Part shown: one piece after another, positions 26,401-35,288 of the stretch
Layout: each line of letters starts with the position of its first letter
Position numbering within the stretch: position 1 is the first letter of the stretch
Program-made: the position numbers and the translations under genes
Source of the DNA: Asticcacaulis excentricus
GTDB taxonomy: Bacteria; Pseudomonadota; Alphaproteobacteria; Caulobacterales; Caulobacteraceae
Assembly: GCF_003966695.1 (NCBI RefSeq)
Contig: NZ_AP018827.1
Span: forward strand, 868,001-932,000
Reading direction: 5' to 3'
Length of the DNA stretch: 64,000 bases
Notes under the pieces: model-generated
Seen by the model: only the letters and a program-made list of their open reading frames with translations
What the model was told of the DNA's origin: nothing
Databases searched by the model: none

Positions 26401-26760
26401 CACCAGCGCCGCCACGCCGCGACTCTTGCCGAACCGCGCGCCGATGAAGTCGGAGATCGAGGTCGCCCCTTCGGCGCGCACAGCGGCAATCAGGCGCGTC
26501 AGAAACCCGGACGCCAGAAGCCACAACAGGATCGGCCCCAGATAGATGGGCACGAAGCTCCACCCCTCCCCGGCCGCCGATCCGACCGCGCCAAAGAAGG
26601 TCCAACTGGTGCAATAGACACCGAGAGACAGGGCATAGGCCGGCAGCCTCAGCGGCGAACGCCCGCCCTCACGCCGCGCCCGCCCTTCGGCCCAGGCGCC
26701 GATGGCAAACAACCCGGCTACATAGGCTGCCGCTGCGATGAGGAGAATATAGCCGTTCAC
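23434..26760 (-). CDS. Sodium:solute symporter-hybrid histidine kinase (CrbS/MxtR-like)
   Basis: 1108 aa. The N-terminal half (1 to about 490) is a sodium:solute symporter-like domain with 12-13 membrane segments. A PAS-like domain follows (about 620-730, ATLENIDPGVSVVDQNLRLVAWN), then HisKA with the phospho-His in AAASHDLLQPLHAARLF, HATPase (N box LQNFLSNAVRYTKTGG; G boxes DTGVGI and GVGLGLAI), and a C-terminal receiver (VLIVDDEPAVREAM; Asp in CALIDYNLSEG). It should sense a solute or membrane state and signal to the convergent LuxR-type regulator. The stop codons of the two genes overlap within TTAA (23434-23437). Confidence 0.92.
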   Translation of the reverse strand: MNGYILLIAAAAYVAGLFAIGAWAEGRARREGGRSPLRLPAYALSLGVYCTSWTFFGAVGSAAGEGWSFVPIYLGPILLWLLASGFLTRLIAAVRAEGATSISDFIGARFGKSRGVAALVTLLALFGTIPYVALQLRSVGTSFAAVAGGERLWPMTLTALALALFAMLFGTRHYVASSRNEGIFYVIATESLVKLVALVAVAGFAVLAFMSAPPDLRSDGWAHFSARFAPSQLNLDFGVMTLLSMAAVVCLPRQFYTAVIGADRPEDAQRARWPFVGYLLATLVVVPPITLAGLTLLSPDVPHDLFVLNLPYAAGLNGLTLLAFIGGFAAATGMVLVETIALSTMISNDLIAPFLLRHRSASAAADFGKLMLWVRRASIAAVMGAALTYALWVPPGQQLAVIGQIAFAAIAQFTPALLLAVNGKARDAAAIQAGLLAGLIVWTYTLFWPTIASTHWLEGAALTLFDPQGLFGIKALWPDLNPLVHGVVASLGANAAAWALASAFGRTRPGFGLRLTPTVRQGAVHSLGQLTTLTARFAGPEAVAEAFGRIQDHAPIDRAAVRRAERLIAGVVGAPSAHAIVSSALSGTAISVDEVARLLDRSGQSLQFSRGLLAATLENIDPGVSVVDQNLRLVAWNTRYLELFQYPPELVRVGTPVAELIRFNAERGECGPGEVESHVARRLDHMRRGTHHAFQRRRNDGRVIRTVGGPMPGGGYVMCFTDVTGEADALSALETARAELESRVERRTAELRLVNSALARATEEKTRFLAAASHDLLQPLHAARLFTAALAEETQGEARALVDNVERSIEAADALLKSLLDISKLDAGGVTPRPVRFDLSVLARDLSLIFTPLAAEKGLSLRLIAPSVWVESDRTLLRSILQNFLSNAVRYTKTGGVLLVLRPRTDRVRIEVYDTGVGIAEADQDRIFREFERLGVSGEAGVGLGLAIVERTARLLGLRVEVRSRLGRGSRFAVTLPRVEAVEATTAVPVATNAPARRVLIVDDEPAVREAMSALLTQWGCAVQAVDDTQAALSQAETADCALIDYNLSEGQDGLSLIRRLRGRNPDLRVALITADRDPATEAAAEAVGVPVFAKPAEPKTLRQWLGV

Positions 26761-26810
26761 GACCCTGCACCCTATGGCCCTTGTCCGTCGATAACACCCT
26801 TTAAACGAAC

Positions 26811-26838
26811 AAAAAACCCCCGGTCCTGCGACCGGGGG
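26811..26838 (-). terminator. Rho-independent terminator of the TonB receptor gene
   Basis: On the minus strand a 9-bp stem CCCCCGGTC/GACCGGGGG with a 4-nt loop is followed by six T. It lies 26 bp after the TonB-dependent receptor stop codon at 26864. Confidence 0.9.
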
Positions 26839-26863
26839 TCAAATCTGGCTCTCTTAAAAGAGC

Positions 26864-29848
26864 TTACCAGTTGCGCTGGATCGACAACACGAAGGTGCGG
26901 CCCATCTGATCGTACTGGCTGGTCAGAGCCGCGTTACCGAGGCGAGCCGCACCGTAGCCAGAGATCGCCGGCGGTTGCTCGTTGGTAACGTTGCGGACCG
27001 TCCCGACCACCGACCAGTTGTCAAACTTCTTCCGCAGTGACAGCGTATGCATGGCATAGAACTCGGCGTTCATCTTGTAGTACACCGGGGTCGGCGAAGC
27101 ATAGTAGGTCGCTTGCGAGTTGTAGTCGTAATAGTCGAAGTCCGAAGACTTACCCACCAAATTGACGTTCCAGTTCAGCGTGTAATCGCCACGGTTGAAG
27201 CGGAAGTTAAGATTGCCAACATACTCAGGGGTCCCGACGAAACCGAGCTGGTTTTGAGTCGGCGAACCGTTGAGCAGGGTGTAAGTCCACTTCCGGATGA
27301 AAGAGTTTTCACTTTCAACACGGAAGTCGAACCAATCGAACTTGTGATCGTAGCTCATGGTCAGGTCGAAACCACGCATGAACTGTTCGGCCACGTTCAG
27401 ATAGTTGTTCTGAACCGTGAGGATCCCGTAACGGGTAAGCGAAGTCGGGTTTAGATCGCGGGTAAACAGCGAGCAGAAGGGCGACGACAGGTTCGGCGAA
27501 CGGTAGCATTCGTAAAGAATGTTAGCGGCCCCAAACGTAGAAACCTGATTCTCGATCTTCGTTTCGAAGAAATCAACGGCCACGTTGAGCTTGGCGAACT
27601 TAGGTGTCCAGACCAGACCAACGGTGCGGTTGAGCGAGGTTTCAGCCTTCAGCAGGCCCTTGCCACCACCGGAGAAGATGGTTGCCGAGCTTATGCCCAA
27701 AGCATTGTAGTTGGTCGGAATGCCCTGAGCCGCACAGTTGGCAACGATCGTGGCGTTCGGGTTATTGACCGCCGCAAGGTTGTAGCACGGGTCAATCGCC
27801 GACTGACCCAGGAAGCCCGACTGGTTGGCCAGGTACAGTTCATACAGGGCCGGTGCGCGGAACGAGTCCCCCTGCGACATACGCAGACGCCATTCCTTGC
27901 TGATCGCCCAGTTCAGAGCGGCCTTGTAGGTGCTGTTCGAACCGTAAGAGTCGTAGTCCGAATAACGGGTCGAGAGGTTGATATCCAGTTTTTCAGCAAA
28001 CGGCAGGCCCTTCAGAACCGGAATATCCAGTTCGAGGAAGGCTTCCTTCACCGTGTCCTTGCCGACGGTTTGACCCGAAGTCGTCGAACCCCAGTAGTTG
28101 GAGGCCTTGGCCTGAGTACCCGGATTGTCGTTCAGTGATTCCTGACGGTACACAAAGCCGACCGAAGCCGCCAGCGTACCGGCCGGCAGGTCAATCAGAT
28201 CACCGGAGAAATCCGCTTCGGCATAGCTTTGGATGTAGCTGGTCTTACCTTGCTCATACCCAAAGATAAAAGCCGATTCCTCAGGCGTGAAGATGCCCGA
28301 TTCAACCGTCGAAGGACGGAAGTAGTTGACGCCACCCGTCGGACAGGCCGTTGCTGACTTGAGGATGGTCAGGTCACACGCAACGGCACCCGTGGTCGCC
28401 AGAACGCGGTCATTGTAGATGAAGTCCGCGCCATAGATAGCCTTAGAACGCGACGTCTGGGCATAAACATCCCAGGTCCAGTTCTTGAAGATGCCGTAGG
28501 ACGGAAGGATGCCCTTGATACCGGCCAGAGCACGCAGATAGCGAACTTCCTGGTCGCGGTTCGAATCCACCGTGATGATGGTACGGGCAAAACCTGGCGC
28601 GTAACCGTTGGGGTTACCCACGCGGAACGGGTTGTTCGGGTTGTTGAAGTGAACCGTCGGGAACAACTGACGGAAATTGCGCTGCGAAGATTCACGCACA
28701 TTGTACATGAATTCGCCGTACACTTCGGTGTTGTCGGTCAGGTCATAGCCACCAAAGAAGTTGAGCGACTTCCGCGTAACCGGCGAATAGATGTCGCGGT
28801 CCTTGTAACGCTCAAGATAGGTGACCTGATCCGCACGCGAAGCGCGCGTCTTGGTCGCATCCACGTTCGTCGAACCCGCTGGGCAGGGCTTGGACGGATC
28901 CACGCAATAGGTCGCGCCAACACGATGGAAGTTGGTGATGTCATCACCAAAACCGCCGCCGTTCACAGCCCCTTGCTGGTACACATAGTTGCGACCGGTC
29001 GAGAGGTTGTCAAAACGGTTGGTCAGGAGTTGCGTACACTTGTATTTGCCCGTCTTCGGATCAATCAGGTCCGCACGGCTGCCGTCAGCGTAGAACATAT
29101 AGTCTTCGGGGCAAGACCAGTCGCGGTCGCCCAGCTTCAGGGCCTTCTGCTGATAATATTCAGCCGTGAAGATACCGTGGAAACGGTCCTTAACAACGCC
29201 TTGAGAGACGGAGAGGTTGTACTCTTCGCCGCCGCTTTCTTCCGGCTGCGAGATAACAACGCGGGCCGCACCACCATCCATGTTCTTCTTGGTGATGATG
29301 TTGATAACGCCCGCAACCGCGTCCGAACCATAGATGGACGAAGCACCGTCCTTCAGAATTTCGGTGCGATCAACGACCGCATTCGGGATGGTGTTCAGGT
29401 CAGCCGGCCCAACGGTGCCGCCAACGCCAGCCGGGCCCACACGGTGACCGTTCAGCAGAACCAAGGTACGGTTAGCGCCCAGACCACGCAGCGAAACCGT
29501 GTTGGTGCCAGGACCACCGGTCGTGACGTAACCGGTATAGTTGTTGTTGATCTGAGCCGCGTTGTTTGCGGTGGTCGAACCCTGAATGATCTTGGTGGTA
29601 TCGGTCTGCCCCACCATCGTCGAACGCTCAGACGTAATGATCTGCACCGGCGAAGCCGCAGTGAACTCATTACGACGGATGCGCGAGCCAGTAACCACAA
29701 CTTCTTGAACGGCGGAAGCATCTTCCTTGGCGGCTTCCTGCTTGGCAGCCTCCTCAGCCGTCGGTGTCGTCTGGGCCTGCGCCGTCGCTGCCAGAGCCGC
29801 AAGGCTCATAAACATCGTTGACGCGAGCATCAATTTTTCTCGTCTCAA
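26864..29848 (-). CDS. TonB-dependent receptor, peptidase-associated
   Basis: 994 aa from a TTG at 29848, chosen because GGAGGG lies 6 nt upstream; an ATG at 29860 would place that ribosome-binding site inside the gene. Signal peptide ending ATAQAQ. The TonB box region is AVQEVVVTGSRIRR. Plug domain (about 60-210) with VSLRGLGANRTLVLLNGHR and GASSIYGSDAVAGVINIITKK, then a large barrel ending in FVLSIQRNW. This class is often linked to peptide or oligosaccharide uptake in Caulobacterales and Xanthomonadales. It is divergent from an S9 peptidase gene 485 bp away. Confidence 0.92.
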   Translation of the reverse strand: MRREKLMLASTMFMSLAALAATAQAQTTPTAEEAAKQEAAKEDASAVQEVVVTGSRIRRNEFTAASPVQIITSERSTMVGQTDTTKIIQGSTTANNAAQINNNYTGYVTTGGPGTNTVSLRGLGANRTLVLLNGHRVGPAGVGGTVGPADLNTIPNAVVDRTEILKDGASSIYGSDAVAGVINIITKKNMDGGAARVVISQPEESGGEEYNLSVSQGVVKDRFHGIFTAEYYQQKALKLGDRDWSCPEDYMFYADGSRADLIDPKTGKYKCTQLLTNRFDNLSTGRNYVYQQGAVNGGGFGDDITNFHRVGATYCVDPSKPCPAGSTNVDATKTRASRADQVTYLERYKDRDIYSPVTRKSLNFFGGYDLTDNTEVYGEFMYNVRESSQRNFRQLFPTVHFNNPNNPFRVGNPNGYAPGFARTIITVDSNRDQEVRYLRALAGIKGILPSYGIFKNWTWDVYAQTSRSKAIYGADFIYNDRVLATTGAVACDLTILKSATACPTGGVNYFRPSTVESGIFTPEESAFIFGYEQGKTSYIQSYAEADFSGDLIDLPAGTLAASVGFVYRQESLNDNPGTQAKASNYWGSTTSGQTVGKDTVKEAFLELDIPVLKGLPFAEKLDINLSTRYSDYDSYGSNSTYKAALNWAISKEWRLRMSQGDSFRAPALYELYLANQSGFLGQSAIDPCYNLAAVNNPNATIVANCAAQGIPTNYNALGISSATIFSGGGKGLLKAETSLNRTVGLVWTPKFAKLNVAVDFFETKIENQVSTFGAANILYECYRSPNLSSPFCSLFTRDLNPTSLTRYGILTVQNNYLNVAEQFMRGFDLTMSYDHKFDWFDFRVESENSFIRKWTYTLLNGSPTQNQLGFVGTPEYVGNLNFRFNRGDYTLNWNVNLVGKSSDFDYYDYNSQATYYASPTPVYYKMNAEFYAMHTLSLRKKFDNWSVVGTVRNVTNEQPPAISGYGAARLGNAALTSQYDQMGRTFVLSIQRNW

Positions 29849-30333
29849 GGTACCCTCCATAAAACAACTCATAAGCGCACTGCCGCCCCCTTTTGCTGGC
29901 GATGCACTGCCGAATTTCGCAAAGAAAATTTCAACCGAAATCATTTGCGCGAAAGTTTTATATTAAACTAATTTTCAAAAACAAAAGCGAAATAGGGCAG
30001 AAATGTGCTCATGAACAAAACCTGTCGCAAATTTATCACTTATTCGTCACCATATCGAAACAAAGCACGTCGTTATCTGTAGTGATTACAGGCGCCGCAA
30101 GAGCCCTCTAAATACCTTCAGCTTTATGGGCTTTAAACAGAGGGAGATACATTTCCCTTTCTTTTTAGCGACTTAATTCGAAACTTCGTATCAAAAACTT
30201 ATCTACCGCCAAGATGTTTATGATCTTGTCTAAAGTTCGGCGGTTGGCATATGGTGATTGCTGGTGAAACCAGCGGTGGGATATCTGCCGCTTCAGACTT
30301 TCGACCTAACCCCGCTCTGCGCAGGAACACACT
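29849..30333. other. Divergent promoter region of TonB receptor and S9 peptidase
   Basis: 485 bp, clearly more AT-rich than its surroundings (29900-30060). Visible elements: TTTCGC-AAA and TTTGCGCGAAA facing each other around 29915-29955, and a CAAGAT-N7-ATCTTG palindrome at 30210-30228, about 105 bp before the peptidase start. No gene is convincing here; short frames in it have no recognisable features. Confidence 0.5.
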
Positions 30334-32385
30334 ATGGCTTTCTATTTATCCTTGCATTCGTCTCATAGAGCACTGGCTGCTGCTTTTTTTCTGTCGTCCG
30401 CCGTGGCAGTTCCGGTCGCCGTTCTGCCGACCGACGCAGACGCTGAGGCGGCCCCTCCCTCTGCCGAAGATTTCGGGCGCCTGCCCGCCCTTAGCAGCCT
30501 GACCCTGTCCCCAGACGGCAAACACATCGCGGCCGTGTCATCTCAGGATGGCAAGACATCTTACATCACGGTGTGGGAAACATCTGATATGTCAAAGCCG
30601 ATCGGGATCGGTTCTGATCCGCGTGTCCGGTTTATGGGCGTCAACTTCGTCAAGGACGAACGCCTGTCCGTGACGGTCCGGCAAATTTTCGATTACGGCT
30701 CTCTGAAGACTTTTCTGTTCAAGAACGAGTTCACCGATCTTACCGGTTCCAAATGGTTTAAAGGCACCCCTGAACGCAAGGCGCAGAGCGAGGCCGAAGA
30801 AATAAACCGAGCAACGAGCAGTGCCCAAGTGGTATCCACCCTCCCGAATGATCCGGAAAACGTTCTGGTGGCTGGTGACCAGGGGGCAATTTACAAATCG
30901 AACCTGAAAACAGGGAAAATCACTCTGTATGAGCGTCTGGGCGAAAGAGACGGAAGCCTTTTTTATGACTTCAACGGCGTTCTGCGCGCAAAGTCGTTAA
31001 TCAAGTTCGAAAACGGCAACAGCTTTGCGGTGCAGATGGTAAAAGACCCGGACACCAACGAGTGGAAGGAAATATTTCGGGCTTATTTCAAGGAACGTGA
31101 AATACCCTCTATTGTGGGCCTGACCAAAGACCCGAACATCATCATGGTTCGGGCGCGCAGAGGGCAGGATCACACAGCCATCTACCACTACGATATTCGC
31201 TCGAACACGTTTAAGGATGTTGTCTTTGCACATCCGAGCTTTGATGTGGGTGGCGTACTGCTGGACCACCGAACCGGCGAAATCATCGCCTTTAGTTACA
31301 TGGCCGACCGTCCGAGCCTCTACTATGTAGATGAAAAGCTTGATGCTACCATGAAGGGTATAGAACAGGCCTTGGGTCTCAAGACCGAGGTTATCACCTG
31401 GAAAGATCTGGCCACATCAAAGGAGTCAAAGCTTCGTCTCCCGGATGGAGCCAGCCTGTCGCTGGTCGATTACAGCTCAGATTTCAAAACACTGATCGTC
31501 AGAAAGTCGGGCCCATCGACCCCCGACGAATACTACCTTTACATCGACGGTAAGGGCCTGCAGGGCATCGGATCGTCGCGCCCGTGGCTGGATACGTCGC
31601 TGCTTGGAGAAGGCCATCTGGAGCAATTTACGGCCCGTGACGGACGCCCCATACCGGCTCTGGTCTATAAGCCAAAGGTCGAAAAATACGGTAAAGGCCC
31701 CTATCCGACCCTGATTATTCCGCATGGCGGTCCGTGGGCCCGCGATTATCTTGACTGGAGCGTCATTACCCCATGGGCACAGTATTTCGTGGCGCGCGGA
31801 TATGCCGTGGCCATGCCGCAATACCGTGGTTCAGATGGCTGGGGCTGGGCTCAGTGGACGGCGGGCGACAACAAGTGGGGCGAAGAAATGTCTGACGACA
31901 TGGATGACGTCGCGCTTGGCATGGTCAAACAAGGCGTAGCGGACCGCAATCGCCTCGCCATGCATGGTTACTCCTTCGGTGGGTATTCCGCCATGGCGGC
32001 GATCGTTCGACCGAATCCTATCTACCAATGCGCCATTTCCGGTGCCGGCCCCTCTTCACCCAAGTCCATGCAACGCGAAACCCAGGATTCACGCTTCACG
32101 CGTGAATTCCAGCGTCCGTTCGTCGATGGTCTGGATGCAAAGGCCAATGTGGCCAATGCCAGCATTCCTATCCTGATCTATCACGGCGACCGTGACACGA
32201 ACGTTCTTCCCGGGGAGTCCAAGGTTTTCTATGAAGCTTTGATCAGTGCCAAGAAAAAAGCCGAATATGTGCTTTTCAAGGATATGGGTCACGAGGCCAA
32301 CAAATGGGGCCCGGAGCACGAAATCAAGCTTCTGAACATGGTTGATAATTATTTGAAAACAGACTGTAAGGCTGGCGGGCTGTAA
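30334..32385 (+). CDS. Exported S9-family peptidase (prolyl oligopeptidase fold)
   Basis: 683 aa. N-terminal signal sequence (about 1-32), beta-propeller-like region (about 45-400), and a C-terminal alpha/beta-hydrolase domain. The catalytic triad is visible: Ser547 in GYSFGGYSAM, Asp621 in HGDRDTNV and His653 in MGHEANKW. The enzyme should cleave short peptides, typically after proline or with dipeptidyl specificity, in the periplasm or outside the cell. The divergent TonB-dependent receptor fits a peptide-scavenging pair. Confidence 0.92.
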   Translation: MAFYLSLHSSHRALAAAFFLSSAVAVPVAVLPTDADAEAAPPSAEDFGRLPALSSLTLSPDGKHIAAVSSQDGKTSYITVWETSDMSKPIGIGSDPRVRFMGVNFVKDERLSVTVRQIFDYGSLKTFLFKNEFTDLTGSKWFKGTPERKAQSEAEEINRATSSAQVVSTLPNDPENVLVAGDQGAIYKSNLKTGKITLYERLGERDGSLFYDFNGVLRAKSLIKFENGNSFAVQMVKDPDTNEWKEIFRAYFKEREIPSIVGLTKDPNIIMVRARRGQDHTAIYHYDIRSNTFKDVVFAHPSFDVGGVLLDHRTGEIIAFSYMADRPSLYYVDEKLDATMKGIEQALGLKTEVITWKDLATSKESKLRLPDGASLSLVDYSSDFKTLIVRKSGPSTPDEYYLYIDGKGLQGIGSSRPWLDTSLLGEGHLEQFTARDGRPIPALVYKPKVEKYGKGPYPTLIIPHGGPWARDYLDWSVITPWAQYFVARGYAVAMPQYRGSDGWGWAQWTAGDNKWGEEMSDDMDDVALGMVKQGVADRNRLAMHGYSFGGYSAMAAIVRPNPIYQCAISGAGPSSPKSMQRETQDSRFTREFQRPFVDGLDAKANVANASIPILIYHGDRDTNVLPGESKVFYEALISAKKKAEYVLFKDMGHEANKWGPEHEIKLLNMVDNYLKTDCKAGGL

Positions 32386-32400
32386 AACGTCCTCAGTCAA

Positions 32401-32432
32401 AAAGCCGAAGCACGAAGGTGCTTCGGCTTTTT
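32401..32432 (+). terminator. Rho-independent terminator of the S9 peptidase gene
   Basis: Perfect 13-bp stem AAAGCCGAAGCAC / GTGCTTCGGCTTT, GAAG loop, continuing into TT and a further T-rich run. It lies 16 bp after the stop codon. Confidence 0.92.
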
Positions 32433-32458
32433 CATTTTTTATCTATCCTCAGATCGCA

Positions 32459-34033
32459 TCAGTCCGCCGCGTGGACCTGTCCGTTGGCCATCGCCTTTCG
32501 GCTCAGCCAGATCAGCGGGATCAGACACACGATGATGATGGACGAGATGCGGAAGATATCGACCGTGGCCAGCAGATAGGCCTGCTGACTGACTTGCCGC
32601 GTGATGGCGGCGACGGCCTGCGCCTGAGACAGGCCCATCTGCATCATCTGATACACGACCTGATCGACGCCTCCGGCCCCGCCGGAATTGCCGCCGCCCG
32701 AACCGCCCGCCATCGCTCCGGCAATGTTGTTCAGGGCGTGGGTTTCGTAATTGTCCCACAAGGTGGTGGTCAGCGAGGCCGCGAACGAGCCCGCCGTGAT
32801 GCGGGCAAAGTTCGACAGGCCCGACGCAGCCGGCATCTGATGCGGCGCAACATCACGGAACGATACGGTGATCATCGAGGTGAAAAAAGTGCTCATCGCG
32901 GCCCCCATCACGAACATGGGCAGGATCAGGTGGCCGAAGTCGATATCCGGCGAATAGAGCGAGCGCATATAGAAGGACAGGGCAAACAGCAGCAGCGAGA
33001 TCGTCGCCATGATGCGTGCGTCGATGCGGTTGGAAATCTTGGCCACAAACGGCGTCAGGAAGACGGCCACCACCCCCGACGGCGCGGCCGCCAGACCGGC
33101 CCAGGTCGCTACATAGCCCATATTGGTTTGCAGCCACAGCGGCATCAGCAGATTGTTGCCGAAGAAGACCGCATAGGCCGCGCACAGCGCGATAACGCCA
33201 AACGCGAAGTTGCGGCTTTTAAACAGCGACAGATCGACCACCGGGTTCTTTTCGTTCAGTTCCCAGATCAGCCAGGCCACAAACCCGATGAGGGCCAGCA
33301 GCGACAGGATGACGATATGGGCCGAATTGAACCAGTCGGCATCCTTACCGGTATCGAGCACCAGTTGCAGCGTCCCGACCCAGAAGACCAGCAGCGAGAA
33401 GGACACCATGTTCAGCTTGCGCGCTACGGTCGGGGTTTCGCGGTTGTGCATGAAGCGCCAGCAGATCCACGTACAGGCGATCCCCACCGGCACATTGATC
33501 AGGAATATCCATTCCCAGGCAAAATTATCCGAAATCCAGCCGCCCAGAATGGGCCCCAGCACCGGTGCGACCAGCGTGGTCATCGACCACACCCCCAGTG
33601 CCGTTGAGCGTTTATCGGGGGGGAAGATCATGATCAGCAGGGCCTGAGAGCCCGGAATCATCGGGCCTGACACCGCCCCTTGCAGGATGCGGAACAGGAT
33701 CAGCGACGGCAGGTTCCACGCGATACCGCACAGGAACGAGGCCAGCGTAAACAGGGCCACCGAGACGACAAAGGTGCGCACCACGCCAAAGCGCATCATC
33801 AGCCAGCCGGTCAGCGGCACCGAGATGCCGTTGGCGACGGCGAAGGAGGTGATGACCCACGTCCCCTGATCGGAGGCAACGCCGAGATTACCGGCGATGG
33901 TCGGCAGGGCGACATTGGCGATAGTGGAGTCGAGCACCTGCATGAAGGTGCCGAGCGCCAGCGCCACGGCGGCGAGAGCCAGTGACACGCCGGTCAGCGG
34001 CGCGGGTCCGGCAGAGGAAGAAGATGAGGCCAT
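32459..34033 (-). CDS. DHA2-family MFS efflux permease (EmrB-like)
   Basis: 524 aa from the ATG at 34033 (GGAG 6 nt upstream); the in-frame ATG at 34054 is less well placed. Fourteen membrane segments. DHA2 motifs: LDSTIANVALPTIAGNLG (motif D1), GWLMMRFG (motif A), and GPILGGWISDNFAWEWIFLINVP (motif C region). Works with an EmrA adaptor and an outer-membrane channel to expel hydrophobic drugs. It is last in the NodT-EmrA-EmrB operon, 80 bp after emrA. Confidence 0.92.
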   Translation of the reverse strand: MASSSSSAGPAPLTGVSLALAAVALALGTFMQVLDSTIANVALPTIAGNLGVASDQGTWVITSFAVANGISVPLTGWLMMRFGVVRTFVVSVALFTLASFLCGIAWNLPSLILFRILQGAVSGPMIPGSQALLIMIFPPDKRSTALGVWSMTTLVAPVLGPILGGWISDNFAWEWIFLINVPVGIACTWICWRFMHNRETPTVARKLNMVSFSLLVFWVGTLQLVLDTGKDADWFNSAHIVILSLLALIGFVAWLIWELNEKNPVVDLSLFKSRNFAFGVIALCAAYAVFFGNNLLMPLWLQTNMGYVATWAGLAAAPSGVVAVFLTPFVAKISNRIDARIMATISLLLFALSFYMRSLYSPDIDFGHLILPMFVMGAAMSTFFTSMITVSFRDVAPHQMPAASGLSNFARITAGSFAASLTTTLWDNYETHALNNIAGAMAGGSGGGNSGGAGGVDQVVYQMMQMGLSQAQAVAAITRQVSQQAYLLATVDIFRISSIIIVCLIPLIWLSRKAMANGQVHAAD

Positions 34034-34055
34034 AAGGCACTCCATTAAGTTCAAC

Positions 34056-34075
34056 TCCCCCTGAAATCAGGGGGA
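34056..34075. repeat. Compact C-rich/G-rich palindrome (family member 4)
   Basis: 9-bp arms TCCCCCTGA and TCAGGGGGA with a 2-nt centre, in the 80-bp gap between emrA and emrB. Confidence 0.5.
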
Positions 34076-34113
34076 TACCGGCCTAGCCGGAAGGCGGTTA
34101 TGTACGACAGGCC

Positions 34114-35259
34114 TTACTTCGATACGTCGATCTTGGCCTTCATCGACAAGCCGACGCGCAGCGGGTGTTCCTTAAGGTCCTTTTCGTCGATCTGGATGCG
34201 CACCGGCAGACGCTGCACGACCTTGATCCAGTTGCCCGAAGCGTTCTGCGCCGGGATCAGCGAAAAGGCCGAGCCCGTACCACCGGAAACGCCGACGACC
34301 TTGCCCTTGTACTTTATGCCTTCGCCGTACAGATCGGAGGTCAGTTCAACCTCCTGACCCGGCTGCACTTTCTTGAGCTGCACTTCCTTGAAGTTGGCAT
34401 CGACATAGGCCTGCGAAATCGGCACCACCGACATCAGCGGCGAGCCCATCTGCACCTGCTGGCCGACCTGCACCGACTTGCGGGTAACGACACCGGCGAC
34501 GGGCGCGCGCACAACGGTGCGTTCCAGCGCCAGTTCCGCCGAGGCGAGACGCGCGCGCGCCGCCATGATTTCCGGGTTTTCACCCGGCTTGACACCCGCG
34601 ATCAGCGTCGCATTGCTCTGACGGTTGCCTTCGGCCGAAGCCAGCGCAGCCTGCGCCTGAATGCGGGCGGCGCGGGCGGCATTGAGGTTGGCGATGGCGG
34701 CCGCATAGGCGCTTTCGGTCGCCACGACCTCTTCCTGAGACACGGCCCCGCTGGTGGCGAGGTTCTTGCGACGCTCGAACTCGAACCGCGTGCGGTTGAC
34801 CTCAGCCTCGGCGGCCTTGATCCCGGCGTCGGCGCGCACGATGTCGGCCTCGCGGGCACCCATCTGACCGCCCAGCGCCTTGTCGTTGGCGTAGTAGCCC
34901 ATCACGCGGCGTTCGGCGGTGGCCAGAGCCGCGCGCGCAGACTCAACGGCGATCTTGGCATCGGCATCGTCGATGACCAGCAGCACGTCGCCGGCCTTCA
35001 CCATCTGGGTTTCCTTGACGAGGATGCGGGCGACCGGTCCGCCGACCAGCGCGTTGACCTGCGCCGTTTCAGCCCCGACATAGGCGTTGTCGGTCGAAAC
35101 ATAGTGCGAGGCGACCAGCATGTAATAGGCGCCGTAGCCCAGAACGCCCACGGCCACCACAGCGGCCAGACCGGTCAGGAGCTGACGACGGCGATCATTG
35201 GATTTGGCAGGGGACGTCTGAGCCGGCGCAACGGGCGGGGTGTTTTCAGTATCGGACAT
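34114..35259 (-). CDS. EmrA/HlyD-family membrane fusion protein
   Basis: 381 aa. Cytoplasmic N-terminus, one membrane helix (about 28-50), a biotinyl-lipoyl half (VSTDNAYVGAETAQVNALV), an alpha-helical hairpin (about 95-210), and the second lipoyl half/beta barrel (RAPVAGVVTRKSVQVGQQV). Characteristic of EmrA in MFS-type tripartite efflux pumps. Encoded between the outer-membrane lipoprotein and the MFS permease, with 29 bp to the upstream gene. Confidence 0.92.
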   Translation of the reverse strand: MSDTENTPPVAPAQTSPAKSNDRRRQLLTGLAAVVAVGVLGYGAYYMLVASHYVSTDNAYVGAETAQVNALVGGPVARILVKETQMVKAGDVLLVIDDADAKIAVESARAALATAERRVMGYYANDKALGGQMGAREADIVRADAGIKAAEAEVNRTRFEFERRKNLATSGAVSQEEVVATESAYAAAIANLNAARAARIQAQAALASAEGNRQSNATLIAGVKPGENPEIMAARARLASAELALERTVVRAPVAGVVTRKSVQVGQQVQMGSPLMSVVPISQAYVDANFKEVQLKKVQPGQEVELTSDLYGEGIKYKGKVVGVSGGTGSAFSLIPAQNASGNWIKVVQRLPVRIQIDEKDLKEHPLRVGLSMKAKIDVSK

Positions 35260-35288
35260 GGTGCGTCACTTTTTCTTCAGCGTGGAAT

